Shown here: positions 20,281-32,611 of the stretch, piece after piece
How the letters are laid out: the number at the start of each line of letters is the position of its first letter
How positions within the stretch are numbered: the stretch's first letter is position 1
From: Impatiens glandulifera
Taxonomy: Eukaryota > Streptophyta > Magnoliopsida > Ericales > Balsaminaceae
Length of the DNA stretch: 64,000 bases
Assembly (NCBI RefSeq): GCF_907164915.1
Contig: NC_061866.1
Coordinates: 29,839,905 to 29,903,904 of the forward strand
Direction: 5' to 3'
Made by a program: the position numbers and the translations under genes
The notes under the pieces: model-generated
The model's input: only the letters and a program-made list of their open reading frames with translations
The model's database searches: none
What the model was told of the DNA's origin: nothing

Positions 20281-23133
20281 TTATACCTGAAACCCTTCAG
20301 GCTGCTCCATATAGATTTCTTTATCCAATTCATCGTGAAGGAAAGCAGTCTTGACATCCATCTGCTCAACCTCAAGATCAAGACTAACCGCTAAACCGAG
20401 AACCACCAGAATAGAACCCATCTTCACAACCGAAGAGAAAATCTCATCGAAATCAATACCTTTTTTCTGGCTGAATCCTTTGACCACCAATCTAGCTTTG
20501 TATCTGGGTTGTGAGGTGAACTCATCAGTCTTCACCTTATAAACCCACTTGTTCTTCAATGCTCTCTTGCCTTTAGGCAACTTCACCAACTCATAAGTAT
20601 TGTTCTTATACAAGGAATCCATCTCATCTTGCATAGCTTCAGTCCATTCTTTCTTATACTCATCTTCTATAGCTTCTGCATAACACTGCTCCCCCTCATC
20701 AGTGAGAAGAACATATTCATTTGCAGAATAACGTACAGAAGGATGACGATCTCTCATAGACCGTCTGAGTGGAACACATGGTGGCATGTATGGAACTGGT
20801 AACTCTGGATGAACAACTTCATCTAAATCTTGCACTTGAGCATCAACATCATCAGCACCATGGTCATCAATAGGAACATCATCTCCAACATGTGTGTCAA
20901 CATGTTGTAGAGGAACTAGACCCAAATCAATAAGATCATCACTATGTCGAGGAAATGTCTCTATCTTCTCAACATCCTTCAAAATCTGATCTTCAATAAA
21001 CACAACATCCCGACTTCGAACAAGCTTCTTCTGAACTGGATCATAAAGCCTGTATCCAAACTCATCATCGCCATAGCCGAGGAACGCACAAAGCTTAGAC
21101 TTCACATCAAACTTTGACCTTTCATCTTTGGGAATATGCACAAATGCCTTGCATCCAAAGACTCGCAAGTGACTGTAAGAAACATCTTTGCCGCTCCAAA
21201 CCCTGTTAGGAACATCAAACTGCAAAGGAACACAAGGGGTTAGATTAATAACATGTACCGTCGTGTTCAACGCTTCACCCCAAAAGGAACGCGGCAACCC
21301 TGAATGTGAAAGCAAACATCTGACTCTCTCAATCAATGTTTTGTTCATCCGCTCTGCTAAGCCATTCAACTGTGGTATCTTTGGAGGAGTCTTTTGATGT
21401 CGAATACCATGCTCTCTACAGTAAGCATCAAATGGCCCAATGTATTCACCTCCATTGTCTGTCCGAATACACTTGAGCTTTTTTCCAGTCTCTCTCTCAA
21501 CTGAGGCATGAAACTGCTTAAACACATCTAAAACTTGATCTTTAGACTTCAAAGTATAAAGCCATACCTTCCGGGAGTGATCATCAATGAATGTGACAAA
21601 ATATGAGCAACCACCAAGTGTTTTTGTCTTCATAGGACCACAAACATCGGAATGAACAAGATCAAGTATGTTCTCTCTTCTGTAGGGAGGATGGCTCTTG
21701 AAGGAAACTCTGTTTTGTTTACCTGCAAGACAATGAGAACACCTCTTCAACTGGACATCATTTACACCTGATAACATTTCCTTCTTTAACAATAAAGCCA
21801 TGCCTTTTTCACTCATATGACTAAGTCTCTTATGCCATATTTCAGTCATGTCAGCATTCTCCACAGCATTAACAATGCTCTTGGAGATCTTCGATTGTAC
21901 CACATACAACTTTGAGCACCTTTTACCTCTTGCCACGATCAAAGAACCACGAGTGAGTTTCCACAAACCATTACCAAAGTAGTTGTTGTACCCATCATCA
22001 TTAAGTAAACCTGTAGAAATCAAATTTAATCTCATATCCGGGACATGTTTTACATTTTGTAAAACCAAATCCATCCCAGTATCAAATTTCAAATAGACTT
22101 CCTCAATGCCCACAACCTTTGATGGCCCACTATTACCCATCTTGACATCCCCAAAATCACCTGGAGTGTAAGATGAATAAAAATCTCTTCGTGATGTAAC
22201 ATGACACGAAGCTCCACTGTCAATAACCCAACTCGCCTCATCATGTGCAAAGTTCACCAAATTATCATCACAACAAACAAAGAAATCATTAGTGATAGTA
22301 TTCACTTCAACCTTGTCACTGCCATCGTCATCTTTCCTTTGATTGTTGTTTTGGTTGTTGTAGTTTTTCTTCTTATTCTCTTTCTTTGCCTGTCTGCAGA
22401 ACTTTACTGTGTGCCCATTTTTACCACAATAGTAACACTCAATATTAGCATACTTCCCTTTACCAGAGCTGCTAGTACCACGCTGATTTCCTTTGTTACC
22501 CAGACTTCTACTCTGACTTCTCCCCCGCTTTTCAAAGACCAAGACATCTGATTGTGAAGAGGAATCCTGTGACTTTCTTCTCATCTCTTCATTCATAACA
22601 CTGCCCTTAGCCAATTCCATGGTGATAATATCATCCGGTGCAGAGTTGGACAAGGATGCCCTAAAAGTCTCCCAAGAATCCGTTAATGTACCAAGTAGCC
22701 ATAAACCTTGAATCTCATCATCAAACTTGATACCCATTCCTGAAAGCTGATTCACAATGCCCTGAAATACATTTAAGTGATCTGTAACATGAGTGCCATC
22801 TTTGTACTGTAACCTGATCAATTGCTTAATCAAGAACAGTTTATTGTTCCCAGTCTTCCGAGCATACAACTGTTCAAGCTTGTTCCACAAAGTACGAGCA
22901 TGTGTCTCCCCAATAATATGATTCAGCACATTATCTTCCACCCATTGCCGAATATATCCACAAACCTGTCTATGCAAAATAGTCCATTCTGCATCAGTTT
23001 TATTCTCAGGTTTATCAGTAGCAAAAACAGGTAAGTAACAATCTTTCACATATAAGAGATCTTCCATTTTTGCCTTCCAAACATGATAATTAGAACCATT
23101 CAAATTAATCATCCTACTTGTATTAGTTTCCAT
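20281..23133 (-). CDS. copia gag-pol polyprotein (gag, zinc knuckle, protease, integrase, RT start)
   Basis: The 950-codon ORF opens [20 protein letters not shown] (gag, about residues 1-200). A CX2CX4HX4C knuckle ([14 protein letters not shown], about 232-245) precedes the protease, [13 protein letters not shown] (about 304). The HHCC integrase region is [10 protein letters not shown]...CSHCLAGKQ. The integrase core has [21 protein letters not shown] and [11 protein letters not shown], the D-D-E residues. RT begins [12 protein letters not shown] and [13 protein letters not shown]. It ends at TAA (20281-20283) in mid-RT; the frame continues beyond. Apart from that stop the ORF is remarkably intact, so the family was recently active. 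The start is the first ATG about 35 bases after the primer site. Confidence 0.88.
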   Translation of the reverse strand: METNTSRMINLNGSNYHVWKAKMEDLLYVKDCYLPVFATDKPENKTDAEWTILHRQVCGYIRQWVEDNVLNHIIGETHARTLWNKLEQLYARKTGNNKLFLIKQLIRLQYKDGTHVTDHLNVFQGIVNQLSGMGIKFDDEIQGLWLLGTLTDSWETFRASLSNSAPDDIITMELAKGSVMNEEMRRKSQDSSSQSDVLVFEKRGRSQSRSLGNKGNQRGTSSSGKGKYANIECYYCGKNGHTVKFCRQAKKENKKKNYNNQNNNQRKDDDGSDKVEVNTITNDFFVCCDDNLVNFAHDEASWVIDSGASCHVTSRRDFYSSYTPGDFGDVKMGNSGPSKVVGIEEVYLKFDTGMDLVLQNVKHVPDMRLNLISTGLLNDDGYNNYFGNGLWKLTRGSLIVARGKRCSKLYVVQSKISKSIVNAVENADMTEIWHKRLSHMSEKGMALLLKKEMLSGVNDVQLKRCSHCLAGKQNRVSFKSHPPYRRENILDLVHSDVCGPMKTKTLGGCSYFVTFIDDHSRKVWLYTLKSKDQVLDVFKQFHASVERETGKKLKCIRTDNGGEYIGPFDAYCREHGIRHQKTPPKIPQLNGLAERMNKTLIERVRCLLSHSGLPRSFWGEALNTTVHVINLTPCVPLQFDVPNRVWSGKDVSYSHLRVFGCKAFVHIPKDERSKFDVKSKLCAFLGYGDDEFGYRLYDPVQKKLVRSRDVVFIEDQILKDVEKIETFPRHSDDLIDLGLVPLQHVDTHVGDDVPIDDHGADDVDAQVQDLDEVVHPELPVPYMPPCVPLRRSMRDRHPSVRYSANEYVLLTDEGEQCYAEAIEDEYKKEWTEAMQDEMDSLYKNNTYELVKLPKGKRALKNKWVYKVKTDEFTSQPRYKARLVVKGFSQKKGIDFDEIFSSVVKMGSILVVLGLAVSLDLEVEQMDVKTAFLHDELDKEIYMEQPEGFQV

Positions 23134-23169
23134 CGTTCAAACAGTTCAATTCACAAATAAGCAACCAAG

Positions 23170-23181
23170 GCTCTGATACCA
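23170..23181 (-). other. Primer binding site of the copia element
   Basis: GCTCTGATACCA on the plus strand is the complement of the methionine-tRNA primer site, four bases from the LTR. Confidence 0.88.
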
Positions 23182-23184
23182 CTT

Positions 23185-23905
23185 TGATGGAAATGCACCA
23201 CAACGGTAAAAAACAAAATGCGGAATTTATCCTTCGTTTGGCAACACTTTCCCAAACCGTTTAAACTTGTGAGGAAGCTAACAAATAGGTATGTAAAATG
23301 AAATCAACACAGCCCTAAAACAGTGAGTAACACACCAAGCAAGCACACAAAAACACAGAATTTTAGCGTGGAAAACCCCTCAATGGGTAAAAACACGGGA
23401 CACCTAGTGCCGCTTAAAATCCACTATCACCACAAGAGAGCAATACAAAAGTCTTCTCTAGACAATACTAGAGGCATACAAATTCATAATACCCTTGGAA
23501 ACATGCACATCAAGGATATAGAAACAATCAAAGAACAAGAAAAGAAGAATATCACCAAAAACAACTGTTACTGTTCCGGCAATGAAACCCCGACCTCCAG
23601 ACCTCAGAATCCGATCTCCACCGTCCAGAATGTTGCCCAGAAGTTGTGAAGCTGCTGTCCAAAAATTAGGACGATCCAACGGTGCAAACTCCAGCAATCA
23701 TCAAAAACACTAAAGCTGTTGAAACTTGAAGTTTTTCTCTCTTTTCTTTCTTGATTTTCTCTCTCTTTCTTTTGCTCTTATTTCTTGCCAAAGAAGATTT
23801 CTCCCCTTTTATATTGCTCCAAAAATAAGTGAATTAGTGGGGGCCCAAGATGGGCTTATTTGCTGGGCTTTTCCTCATGGACTAAGGAAACAAAAAAACC
23901 CAACA
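23185..23905 (-). repeat. 5' LTR of the Tnt1/Tork-like element
   Basis: This 721-bp LTR reads TGTTGGGTTTTTTTG...TTTCCATCA on the minus strand. It has a CT-rich segment (23735-23800) and a TATA-like ATATAAAAGG on the minus strand near 23810. No partner LTR is present. Confidence 0.8.
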
Positions 23906-24065
23906 CTTTCAACTTATGCATTCAAATTTAAATATCTATTATAAAATATTATTTATAATGTTTAATCTAACAATTTTGGAATGGGTCATACCAGCCTTTA
24001 TCAGGAGAGGCTCTTGATTGAGATGTGTAAAACCCTACAATATTTGAGTGAATCATTTAGATAGA
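23906..24065. repeat. Third copy of the 178-bp repeat
   Basis: It begins CTTTCAACTTATGCATTC directly after the LTR end and matches the copies at 19561 and 19739. Confidence 0.85.
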
Positions 24066-24967
24066 AAAACGAAAGGGATTTTCAAACAAATTTTGACATG
24101 TTTGTCTCAATATCATTATTTCTATCTAATTCTTTGGAGGAGGTGAGTAGTGAATGTCACATGATTCCCATCTACAAAAGAGATTGTAAACTTAATTCAT
24201 GAGTTCAGGGTTAAGTAGAGTTGAATTCTAATCAAAATCCTTCACTCGAATTATTCAAAAAGAATTCATTAGAACACATTTCAATTTCCTAATATTCAAT
24301 AGTTTGTGCCTAGTTTCATTCTAAATCACTTTGGGATGTCGATAAAATTACCTAATCCATTAATAAATCTCGTTACCATTTAAAAAACAAGTATGGTTAA
24401 AAGTCAGTTTATCATAATCAAACCAAACATATAAAAAAAATTACACTTCATATTTTAAAATAAGTGAAAGTTTTGTGGAACTTTAGACACTTACTACAAC
24501 CAATCTTGATTATCATGAAGTGTAGAATATTCTCTCACAATCAATATATGAAGGTCAGAAATCAATAAAAGAAAATCTTCAAATCTAATGAAAGATTCAA
24601 TAAGGGATGTTTAAGATTCTTAGGATGAATCGTTTTTATTGTGATTTATTGTAAATATTTTAAGTTGTACAAATATAAAATACATATAAAAATATAAAAA
24701 TCAACTTTTTGATGTCACGTAGATCCTTGTTATCTAATGATTATGATAGCAAGATTATGTTTTAATTTTATAACAGATATTATAGAAGCGAGAACTAAAT
24801 AACCTATCAACATCCCTTATTTCAAAATCAGGTGATAAAGATCTTATTAGAATAGTCAATAATATTAATATGATATAATTTAAAACATGTGCTTTAAAGT
24901 TTAAACCCTCCATGAAAAGGTCTGGAATGGAAGAGAGATGGAAGGGATAAAAGTATATACATATATG
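24066..24967. other. Intergenic AT-rich DNA
   Basis: I see no gene, RNA or clear repeat here. Confidence 0.45.
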
Positions 24968-24975
24968 TGGCCAGC

Positions 24976-25578
24976 TAGGGAGGTAAATGAGTCGAGCTGA
25001 ACAGATACGAGCTCGGCTCGTCTAGTATATATTCGGGCTCGAGCTCGGCTCGAGCTCGTTTCGAGCTTTTACAATCGAGTTCGAACCCGGATCGTATGAA
25101 TTTATTTGAGCTCACGAGCCGCTCGTGCTCGGCTCGTTTAAAGCTCATTTAGAAAGCTCGTTTAAAGCTCGTTTAGAAAGCTCTATTTATTAACCCTAAG
25201 TTTAATTATAGCTTTATAGGTTATTATTATATTAATATAAATATAATCATGTAATAATATTAATTATTATAATATATATTTATATATTACTATTTTTTTT
25301 AATAATTTACAAATTATATTTAAACAATATTATAATCGAACGTGTTCGTGAGCCTATAAACGAACTTTTTCGCGAGCTTATAAGCGAGCCTATAAACGAA
25401 CATGTTCGTGAGCTTACGAGCCGAATATCGAGAAGTTAAAGCTCGGCTCGTTTAAATTTTCGAGCTTTTAAACGAGCTTGAGCTCGGCTCGTTAAGACTA
25501 ACGAACGAGCTCGAACGAGTTTTTTGTCGAGTCGAGATTCGAATAGCTCGCGAGCAGCTCGGTTCATTTATATCCCTA
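24976..25578. mobile_element. 603-bp non-autonomous hAT-type element with 8-bp target duplications
   Basis: TGGCCAGC occurs directly at both ends (24968-24975 and 25579-25586). The ends are imperfect inverted repeats starting TAGGG (TAGGGAGGTAAATGAGTCGA against TAGGGATATAAATGAACCGA). The body is filled with GAGCTCGGCTCG/CGAGCTCG words and has an AT-rich centre. Eight-base duplications and TAGGG termini are hallmarks of hAT elements. No transposase is present. Confidence 0.88.
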
Positions 25579-25586
25579 TGGCCAGC

Positions 25587-26050
25587 CATAAGAATTTGGG
25601 ACTAAGACAAATTTAAATTTTTGGGTTCTTAAAATAATAAATATATTTTTTTATTTTTTAAATTTTAATAATATAAAATAAGTTATAAATGATTAATATA
25701 TTATAATAGTTATATATATATATTGTATAATATATATTTGACATTAAAGAAAAAAAGATTAATAATATAATATATAATTAATAATAGTATCAAATATTAA
25801 AAAAATGGGACTTATAAAGATAGAAGACTCTATGCAACTGCATAGATTGTTTTACCCGAGGACCGGCCTTATATATATATAAATATTACATTCACCCAAG
25901 AGAAATGAATAAAACATTAAATATTACATCAAACAACATATATTTTACACAAAAAATGACACTCCTCCAACAATTTCATTCTATAATCATAACAATATAG
26001 TAAGCCTACCGTGGGAAAATCATAATTCTTAACTAATAAATAAATCGATA
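25587..26050. other. Intergenic AT-rich DNA
   Basis: No gene is visible. There is a short GC-richer tract, CCCGAGGACCGGCCTT (25855-25870), within AT-rich sequence. Confidence 0.4.
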
Positions 26051-26052
26051 AA

Positions 26053-28110
26053 TATAGTGTTTTTTTTGGAAAAACAGCTTAACACTATTTCATTAAAAAA
26101 CCAAAAGGTGGGAGAGAGTCAAAATTAAAGTTAGACAATCTCTAGCTTTGATTAAAGGATGACAAACAACGACCCAAGAGTATCTGATTAGAAATAAACA
26201 AACAAATAAAGATTATAGTAACAAAAAACAAAAGCATACAAGACCTATAATTTTAAAATTCTGATTCTGTTGTGAACTTTCTCTTTGAATATTCTCACTC
26301 TTCTTTAGAATCCCAATTTGCATTCCTCAAAATCCAATTTGCATTCCTCGAATTCCAGCGATTATATTTATGTCGCATCCTCATCTGTTTGGATTTAGGA
26401 TTGACTATATTGGTGATTCAACTGTTGTATATGATGATGTTTTTTTGATAGTTGCACATTCATTGGCTTCAACTTTGCCCTGAGTTGTATCGATCTACTT
26501 TCATACTCTCCTCTTCACTTTCCTCCACTGTTTTTCTATCACTTTCATCTTCTAATTTTCCATTGTTTTCATCCGCTGATTTTTCACATTTTTCTTCCTC
26601 TAATTTTTCTTCATTTTTACCCTCTAATTTTTCTTCTTTATCTGATTCTTCATCTTCTACTTTCTCTGATTTTTCATCTTCTCCTTCTTCTGAATCCTCA
26701 ACATTTTCATCATCTGCTTCTTTATCTTTAGTTTTTTTAGATGTTTTCCGTTCCTGATTCTTCATTCTTCATTTTCCTGGGCTTTCTCATTATACTTCTA
26801 AACTTTTAGGCTATCCTTCTGTTTCTGAACTCTCAAGATTTCCTACAGTTATTAAATTATTTTTCACATTGATTACTGACATGTTCAAATGTATTGTAGA
26901 ATGCACATCTGTTTGACATCCATTCATATGAAATATTCATGATTGTGGGCTTACCTCTTCTGTCAATAACTATCATTTTTGCTGGTAGAGTACTTCTAGG
27001 GTGCACTTCAATACTTATCCTAACATATGTGATGTGTTCTCTTTCTTCCGTGATTGTGTCAATATACAATGGTTTTCCCAATAGACTAGCAAAATGACTA
27101 TGTGCTTCTGCATTGTACATATGAGCCGGAATGTTCCTTAGTTTGAACCAAATTTGAGCCGTTTCTTTCAGTTTGCTACGTAGTTTCATTCCTTAAGACC
27201 ATCTTTCTAGCTTCATGCAATTTGACCCAATATAAGTATGCCCCAACTTCAGAATATTCTCAAGATTTGTTCCATGCTTGAACTTTGGAAAATAAAGATC
27301 ATTGATATTTGTAGATACCTATTCCAGTCCAATGTTCTCCCATTGCTTTAGCAAGGCATCCTTAGTGACCAGGAAAGATACACGATTTTTCCTATATAGT
27401 TACCAACAACTATATATTCCCACTCTTTAATGTATTTCTCTTCAACTTCAAGGGGTAATTTAAACTCAAAAAGAGATTTGAGAATCTCAACTTTTGGTTT
27501 AAAATCCTTCAAGTAAATCTTGTCTTTGTATTTCTGTTCAGTATTTTTCTTCAAGACTTCATTACTTTCCAACTGGAGTTACTTCTGATAGTGTTAGTCT
27601 TGGTTTTTGGGCACTTCATTAGCTCTCGCATTGTCTCTACAGACCAGCTAACTATCTTATTATATTCTTCTTTTTTGAGTAAATTACAGTTCTGAAGATA
27701 GTAAATATTAAGTTGGGCTATGGACTATTAAGTTTTTTCATTGCTAAGAACAATCTCTTCTTTCTTCGCTTGAAACAACAATTTTGTAATTTGATTCTTT
27801 AGTCCGTAGAGATTAGCCCTTTCATTATATTCAACCCTCCATTTTCCATCCTTGTTACTTCTGCCTAAATACTTTGTCATTTTAATTTTTTTCTAAGATT
27901 TTTCTCTATTTACCTTCTGCTCTATTTCAGCATTCTTAGAACTCTGTTTTTGCTTTATTTCAGCATTCTCAGAACTTTGTTTCTGTTTTATTTCAGCCAT
28001 CACTTTCTTGCTTGTATTACTTTCCCAGAAATCTTTTACTTCTTTCACCTTATTTTTGTTCTTTTTCCCCATTGTTGAAGAAAAGAACATAGTAATAAAG
28101 CAGAGTAAAT
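26053..28110 (-). mobile_element. ORF1-only retroposon, copy 1 (decayed)
   Basis: The minus strand encodes fragments in element order. It starts MGKKNKNKVKEVKDFW (about 28075), with a VEEKYIKEWEYIVVGN segment (27572-27348). A nucleic-acid-binding region follows (IWFKLRNIPAHMYNAE; KPLYIDTITEER; RCAFYNTFEHVSNQC, 27189-26857), then an acidic Lys/Glu tail (26765-26469). It ends TTAATGAAAT...TTTTCCAAAAAAAA at 26053, a poly(A)-like end. The order matches the copy at 42081. The DUF4283-like plus zinc-knuckle pattern is typical of plant LINE ORF1, but no RT or endonuclease is present. Confidence 0.68.
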
Positions 28111-28114
28111 GCAT

Positions 28115-28356
28115 AAAAAGGACAATTCAGAAACCCTAAAGATTTAATGACTAATTCGCTTCGAAAGACAACCTTTCAAAAATACCCAAGATTAGAGAAC
28201 TAATTGACGCTTGAAACCAGGAAAGAAGCATCCAGAAAAGCTATCAATGCAATTCTAAGAGATTTAGGATTATCGTCACTTACTTCACTAATCGTGTCGT
28301 TCGTGCCGATCGTGCTGTTCGTGCCGATTGTGCCGTCGATTGTACTATGTCGACCG
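28115..28356. other. Flank with CGTGCCGATCGTG-type minisatellite
   Basis: Short imperfect repeats of CGTGCCGATTGTG/GTCGTTCGTGCCGATCG run at 28290-28356. Similar sequence occurs on the far side of the next copia element (31979-32045). Confidence 0.6.
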
Positions 28357-28645
28357 TGTTGGCTTTTGACAATTGAATCTTTGAAGAATGATTATGAAGA
28401 AAGAAAACGCTATAAAATAAGGAAGGACAATAAGATTTGTTGAAGAAGAAAAAGTCTTACTATTCGTTAGTGTGCTATATTAACCTTTATATACAACCAT
28501 TATAAAAGAGTAATTAGCTTAGAAACCCTAAATTACTTATACGTACAGGCCCAAACCCATTAATAATTTAATAAATCCTAATTGTATAAAAGACAATAAA
28601 GGCCTACAACTTTCAATTTTCTGACAAGCAATTCTTAAACTCACA
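28357..28645 (-). repeat. 3' LTR of the decayed copia element
   Basis: It matches 31690-31978 throughout, with scattered differences. Confidence 0.78.
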
Positions 28646-29020
28646 ATCTCTCCCGTAAGCTTGATTTGGTTCGAGATTCTTCACGCCGAGTAGCTCTCGC
28701 ATCTCTGTAAATTTGACTCTTGTTAGTGCCTTAGTGAGAATGTGTACACACTGCTCTCTAGTGCCTACAAACTATACATCGATATATCGATTCTCGATGC
28801 ATTCACGGATGAAGTGGAACCGAGTGTCGATGTGTTTGCTACGTCCATGAAACACTGAGTTCTTCATTAATGCTATTGCGGACTTGTTGTCAACATAGTG
28901 GGTTACCGGCCTCGGCTCGCATCCGAGCACCTAACTCAACAAGTTTCTCAGCCAAAGTCCTTGGAACGACGCTGCAGTAGCTTCCATAAACTCCATCTCA
29001 CATGAAGACAATGCAACAGT

Positions 29021-30235
29021 TCAATGCTTTTGAGATTGCAACGTGATCAGATTCCCATTGAGATAAAACACCATCCCTCCAGTACTTTTTCCGTCGTCTG
29101 TGTCACCAGCCAAGTCGCTGTAAATAAAACCAACGAGTTCTTCAACTTCTCGTCCTCTTCTTAACTGAATCCCATATATCATCGTTCCCTTCATGTAACG
29201 AATAATGTGTTTTACTGTCTGTTGGTGTAGAGTGGTAGGCTTCTTTATGTAACGACTCACTATGCCAACTGCATAGGAGATATCAGGTTGAGTGTGTGTC
29301 AAGTTCCTAAGACACCCGATGATACGCCTATACTCCTTCGGATCCACTATGCTTCCTTCCACATCTTTTTCGAGCTGCAACTTTGCTTCCATAGGATACT
29401 TGCTCGAGTTACAATCCTCCATTGCAAATTGTATTAAAACCTTCTTCGCATAAGCTTCCTGCTTCACCTCGATGCTATCTTTTTTCTAGTCCACCTCAAT
29501 ACCAAGATTGTACGAGAGTAGCCCGATATCACTCATCTCGAACTCCTTCATCATATGTTTTTTGAACTCCTCAAAACCCTTGATTCTTGATCTTGTCACA
29601 ATCAAGTCATCGACGTATACGCCAGAAATGAGTACTTCTTATCCATGGTTTCTCGTGTACACAGCCTTCTCTTGAGAACACTTCAAGAAACCGAGACTCA
29701 TCATTCTCTTGTTGAGGCAAGTGTTCCACGCCCTTGGTGCTTGACGTGGTCCGTAAAGAGCCTTGTATAACTTTTACACCTTGTGCTCTTTATTCTTAAT
29801 GGTGAAGCCTTCAGGTTGAGCGACATAGACTTCTTCTTCGTTGTCAACATTATGAAATACTGATTTGACATCCAAGTGGTGAATCTACCATCCACGGTGA
29901 GCTGCGATGGCAAGAATTAGCCTGAATGTGTCAAGTTTCGCCACCGGTGCAAATGTCTCCTCAAAGTCAACGCTTTGCTTCTACACATAGCCTTTTGCTA
30001 CCAATATTGCTTTGTGCTTGAGGATGTTACCTTCGCTGTCTTTTTTCAACTTGAAAACCCACTTTAACCCGATAGTCTTGTGACCGGGTGGTAAGTCGGT
30101 GAGCTCCCATGTCTTATTCTTCCTGATAGACTCGAGCTCTTTGTTCATGATCTCATTCCACGACTCTTTGACTACCACCTCGTGATATGTTGTTGGCTCG
30201 TTGGTGGTAAGCAACAACAATTCATCAAGATCCAT
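29021..30235 (-). pseudogene. RT and RNase H remnants of the decayed copia element
   Basis: RT pieces include WNEIMNKELESIRKNKTWEL and GLKWVFKLKKDSEGN (30235-29981), and a YVDDLIV segment (about 29610) in another frame. RNase H is at 29467-29021 (YPMEAKLQLEKD; HTQPDISYAVGIVSRYIKKP; GKSTGGMVFYLNG). Frames change several times. Confidence 0.82.
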
Positions 30236-30319
30236 CTCTACCAGTGGTGCCTCCGCTCAGACATCTCATAGGATTCCGAACTCTACGGAATTTTGTACGA
30301 GCTTGTTGTTGTCGTTACA

Positions 30320-31509
30320 TCACTCCCACTTCTTTTTCTTCTCGAATACAAAATCTCTACTCACACGGATTTTCCTACAAGTTGGATCAAGAAATCTATG
30401 CACCTTGCTTCCGTCTTCGAACTTCATATTTCCGGTAATTTTCTCGTCGAGCTCATTGAGCTTCTCTTGATGGCCAGTCATATGGTTGTTTGCTCCATTG
30501 TCAAGGTAACACACATTGGTGTGATTACACTCATCGCCACTTGTGAGGAGTTTCTCCATGACTTTCTCTTCATTGAACAACACCACATCTGGTTCCTCCT
30601 TGGACGGTTCTTGCATGAACTCTTCAAGGTTTGTCTTCTCGTCTCCCTCAGAAAACATATATACTGGCTCCTCGTCATAAAAGCTAGTGAGGTTTGCATC
30701 ATCGTCTTCGGGCAAAGCATTTGTCACTACCTCAGCAAACATTAATGTTGGCTCCTCGTCATAGAAGCTAGTGAGGTTTGTCTCATCGTCAGACCTTTTG
30801 TTAGGACACTCAAACGCGTAGTGACCGTACTTTTGACAAATGTAACACTTTATTGTGCTCTTTTCTTTGCGGGGCTTGGTGTCTTCTTCTCGAGGTGATC
30901 TTTCTGCACGACCTCGCCCTTGACCTTTCCCACAACCTCGGTTATCTCCACCGTTGCCGCTGCAACTTGATGATACAGAAGAAAAATTGGTATCTCCATT
31001 TTTCTTCATTCGTGACATCCATTCATCATGCATGAGAAATAAGTGCTTCCCTCTTGATCTTCATATCCGCGAAGTCTCTTCTTGTGGATTTTGAGACGAC
31101 CGATGATCTCCTCGACGGTCATATTCTTGAGGTCACTAAATTGCTCGATCGTTGTAACAATCTGCATGTATGTTTGTGGTAAGGCTCTAAGGAACTTCTT
31201 GACGACGAAGATCTCCTCCACTTTCTCTCCCAACAAGCGAATACCAGTCACGATTGATTTTAATTTAATGGAGAAATCATCCACCGATTCCCCATTCTTC
31301 ATGCGAATCGCCTCGAATTGTGTCTTCACGATTTTCACTTTTGTCACTTTAACTCTCTCCACTCCAACATGCATTGTCTTTAGTGTCTCACACGCTAGCT
31401 TGGCGTAATCCTTTTCAGCCACCATGAGAAGGACGTCCTCAGGGAGTGATTGATAGATGGCGGCGAGAGCCATTCTATCCATCTGTTCGTCGACATCTTC
31501 GAGCATCAC
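30320..31509 (-). pseudogene. gag, zinc knuckle and protease edge of the decayed copia element
   Basis: Capsid (31509-31006) shows the UBN2 pattern LKTMHVGVERVK, TQFEAIRMKNGESVDDFSIK and FLRALPQTYMQIVTTIEQF. A shifted frame (31033-30320) carries the knuckle CYICQKYGHYAFEC and then a protease start, YLDNGANNHMTG, where the usual D-T/S-G reads D-N-G. A segment NLTSFYDEEP is tandemly duplicated within it. The frame then jumps from KFEDGSKV to RFLDPTCRKIRVSRD, which marks the integrase deletion. Confidence 0.8.
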
Positions 31510-31689
31510 ATCTTTCTACACTCCTTGTGCTTGTAATTTTACCCGCATCTTCAACACCCACACCGAGTAATTACTTTTCGTGAGTAATGGATAGGAGAGC
31601 ATCATATTCCCTTCTCTTCCAATCTTCATTGCCGCCGCATCTCTAGTTGATCTTGCGACAACATGTTTTTCAATCTAGCTCGGACCAAA

Positions 31690-31978
31690 TATTAGCTTTT
31701 AACTATTGGGTATTTGAATAACGATTACGAAGAAAGAAAAGGCTGAAAAACTGAGAAGGACAATAAGATTTGTCGAAGAGGAAAACGTCTTACTATTCTC
31801 AAGTGTTCTGTATTCACCTTTACAAACAATCATTATAAAAGAGTAATTAACCCAGAAACTCTAAATTACTTATACATATAGGCCCAAACCCATTAATAAT
31901 TAAATAAACCATAATTATATAAAAAACAATAAAGACCTACAACTTTCAATTTTATGACAATCAATGCTTAAACTCACA
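31690..31978 (-). repeat. 5' LTR of the decayed copia element
   Basis: It ends CTTAAACTCACA. A degenerate primer site complement (GCTCGGACCA) lies just inside it near 31678. Confidence 0.75.
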
Positions 31979-32464
31979 TAACGTGCCGATTGTGCCTTCG
32001 ATTGTGCTGTGACGACCGTGTCGTTTGTACCGATCGTGTTTCAATCGACGAACGACGTTTCTTGCTTTTATGGTGATGAAATTGAATTTCTGATTTGTTA
32101 TTATTGCTGAGTAGAATGATGTGCACGTTCTTGGAGAAGAATTTCAAGAATTCGTCGTTGCTGGAAGATCGTCAGAAATCTCTAGAGCTTTTCTCTTTGT
32201 ACCTTGCATTAGATATATATAGTGTTAATGATAACTATTCAAACAAAACTAATAAAATATCGAATTCATTGTGTAATTACCCTTTAAAACATTTAAATTC
32301 TCTCAATAAATTTAAAAGATTGTCTTCATTAAACATCTTAATGTTGGTTGGACTCAACTTTAAGGGAATGAAATTGGTTGAAGTAATCAAACTGAATATT
32401 TCCAACAAGATGTGAAAGAGGGTGAAAATGAAGGAAACTCGACTTATATTTGATAGAGAGGTTA
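31979..32464. other. Intergenic DNA with minisatellite flank
   Basis: It starts with CGTGCCGATTGTG-type repeats matching those left of 28357. A 106-codon frame at 32095-32415 has no recognisable domain and I do not call it a gene. Confidence 0.45.
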
Positions 32465-32590
32465 TCCTCTTTTCTAACCTAGCAGAAAAAAGATGTGAAT
32501 ATTCTCAGCCTCCTTGAGGTCTTGGGTTCGAGCTCGTCAGGCGACAAGTTCTGCGCCTAGTTAAATGGTTAAGTTTTTTTTTCGGGTTAT
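32465..32590 (+). repeat. SINE-like tRNA-derived unit 1
   Basis: CTAACCTAGCAGAA (degenerate A box) and GGGTTCGAGCTC (B box, 32524-32535) are followed by GCGCCTAGTTAAATGGTTAAG. The unit is homologous to the next one. Confidence 0.65.
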
Positions 32591-32611
32591 GTGCTTATTC
32601 TTTTGTCTCAT

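Larger units (their letters stand above)
19890..23905 (-). mobile_element. Tnt1/Tork-like Ty1/copia element lacking its 3' end
   Basis: It has a 5' LTR (23185-23905), a primer site complement (23170-23181) and one long gag-protease-integrase-RT frame. At 19890 the element stops abruptly late in RT, with no RNase H, polypurine tract or 3' LTR. Copies of one 178-bp repeat lie on both sides, and the left junction shares a CTACAA microhomology. A deletion after insertion is therefore likely. Confidence 0.88.
28357..31978 (-). mobile_element. Decayed Ty1/copia element with integrase deletion
   Basis: LTR-like repeats of 289 bp lie at 28357-28645 and 31690-31978, with the plus-strand end CTTAAACTCACA in both. 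Between them on the minus strand are gag, zinc knuckle, protease start, the C-terminal edge of integrase, RT and RNase H. The integrase core is missing. Many stops and frame changes make it inactive. I do not find a clean 5-bp target duplication; the insertion lies in a minisatellite. Confidence 0.82.

Noticed and set aside
26452..26757. Ser/Phe-rich plus-strand ORF resembling a low-complexity protein
   Set aside because: It is the antisense of the acidic Lys/Glu tail of the ORF1-type protein on the minus strand.
32095..32415. 106-codon ORF right of the decayed copia element
   Set aside because: Leu/Asn/Lys-rich low-complexity reading of AT-rich DNA without a domain or promoter.
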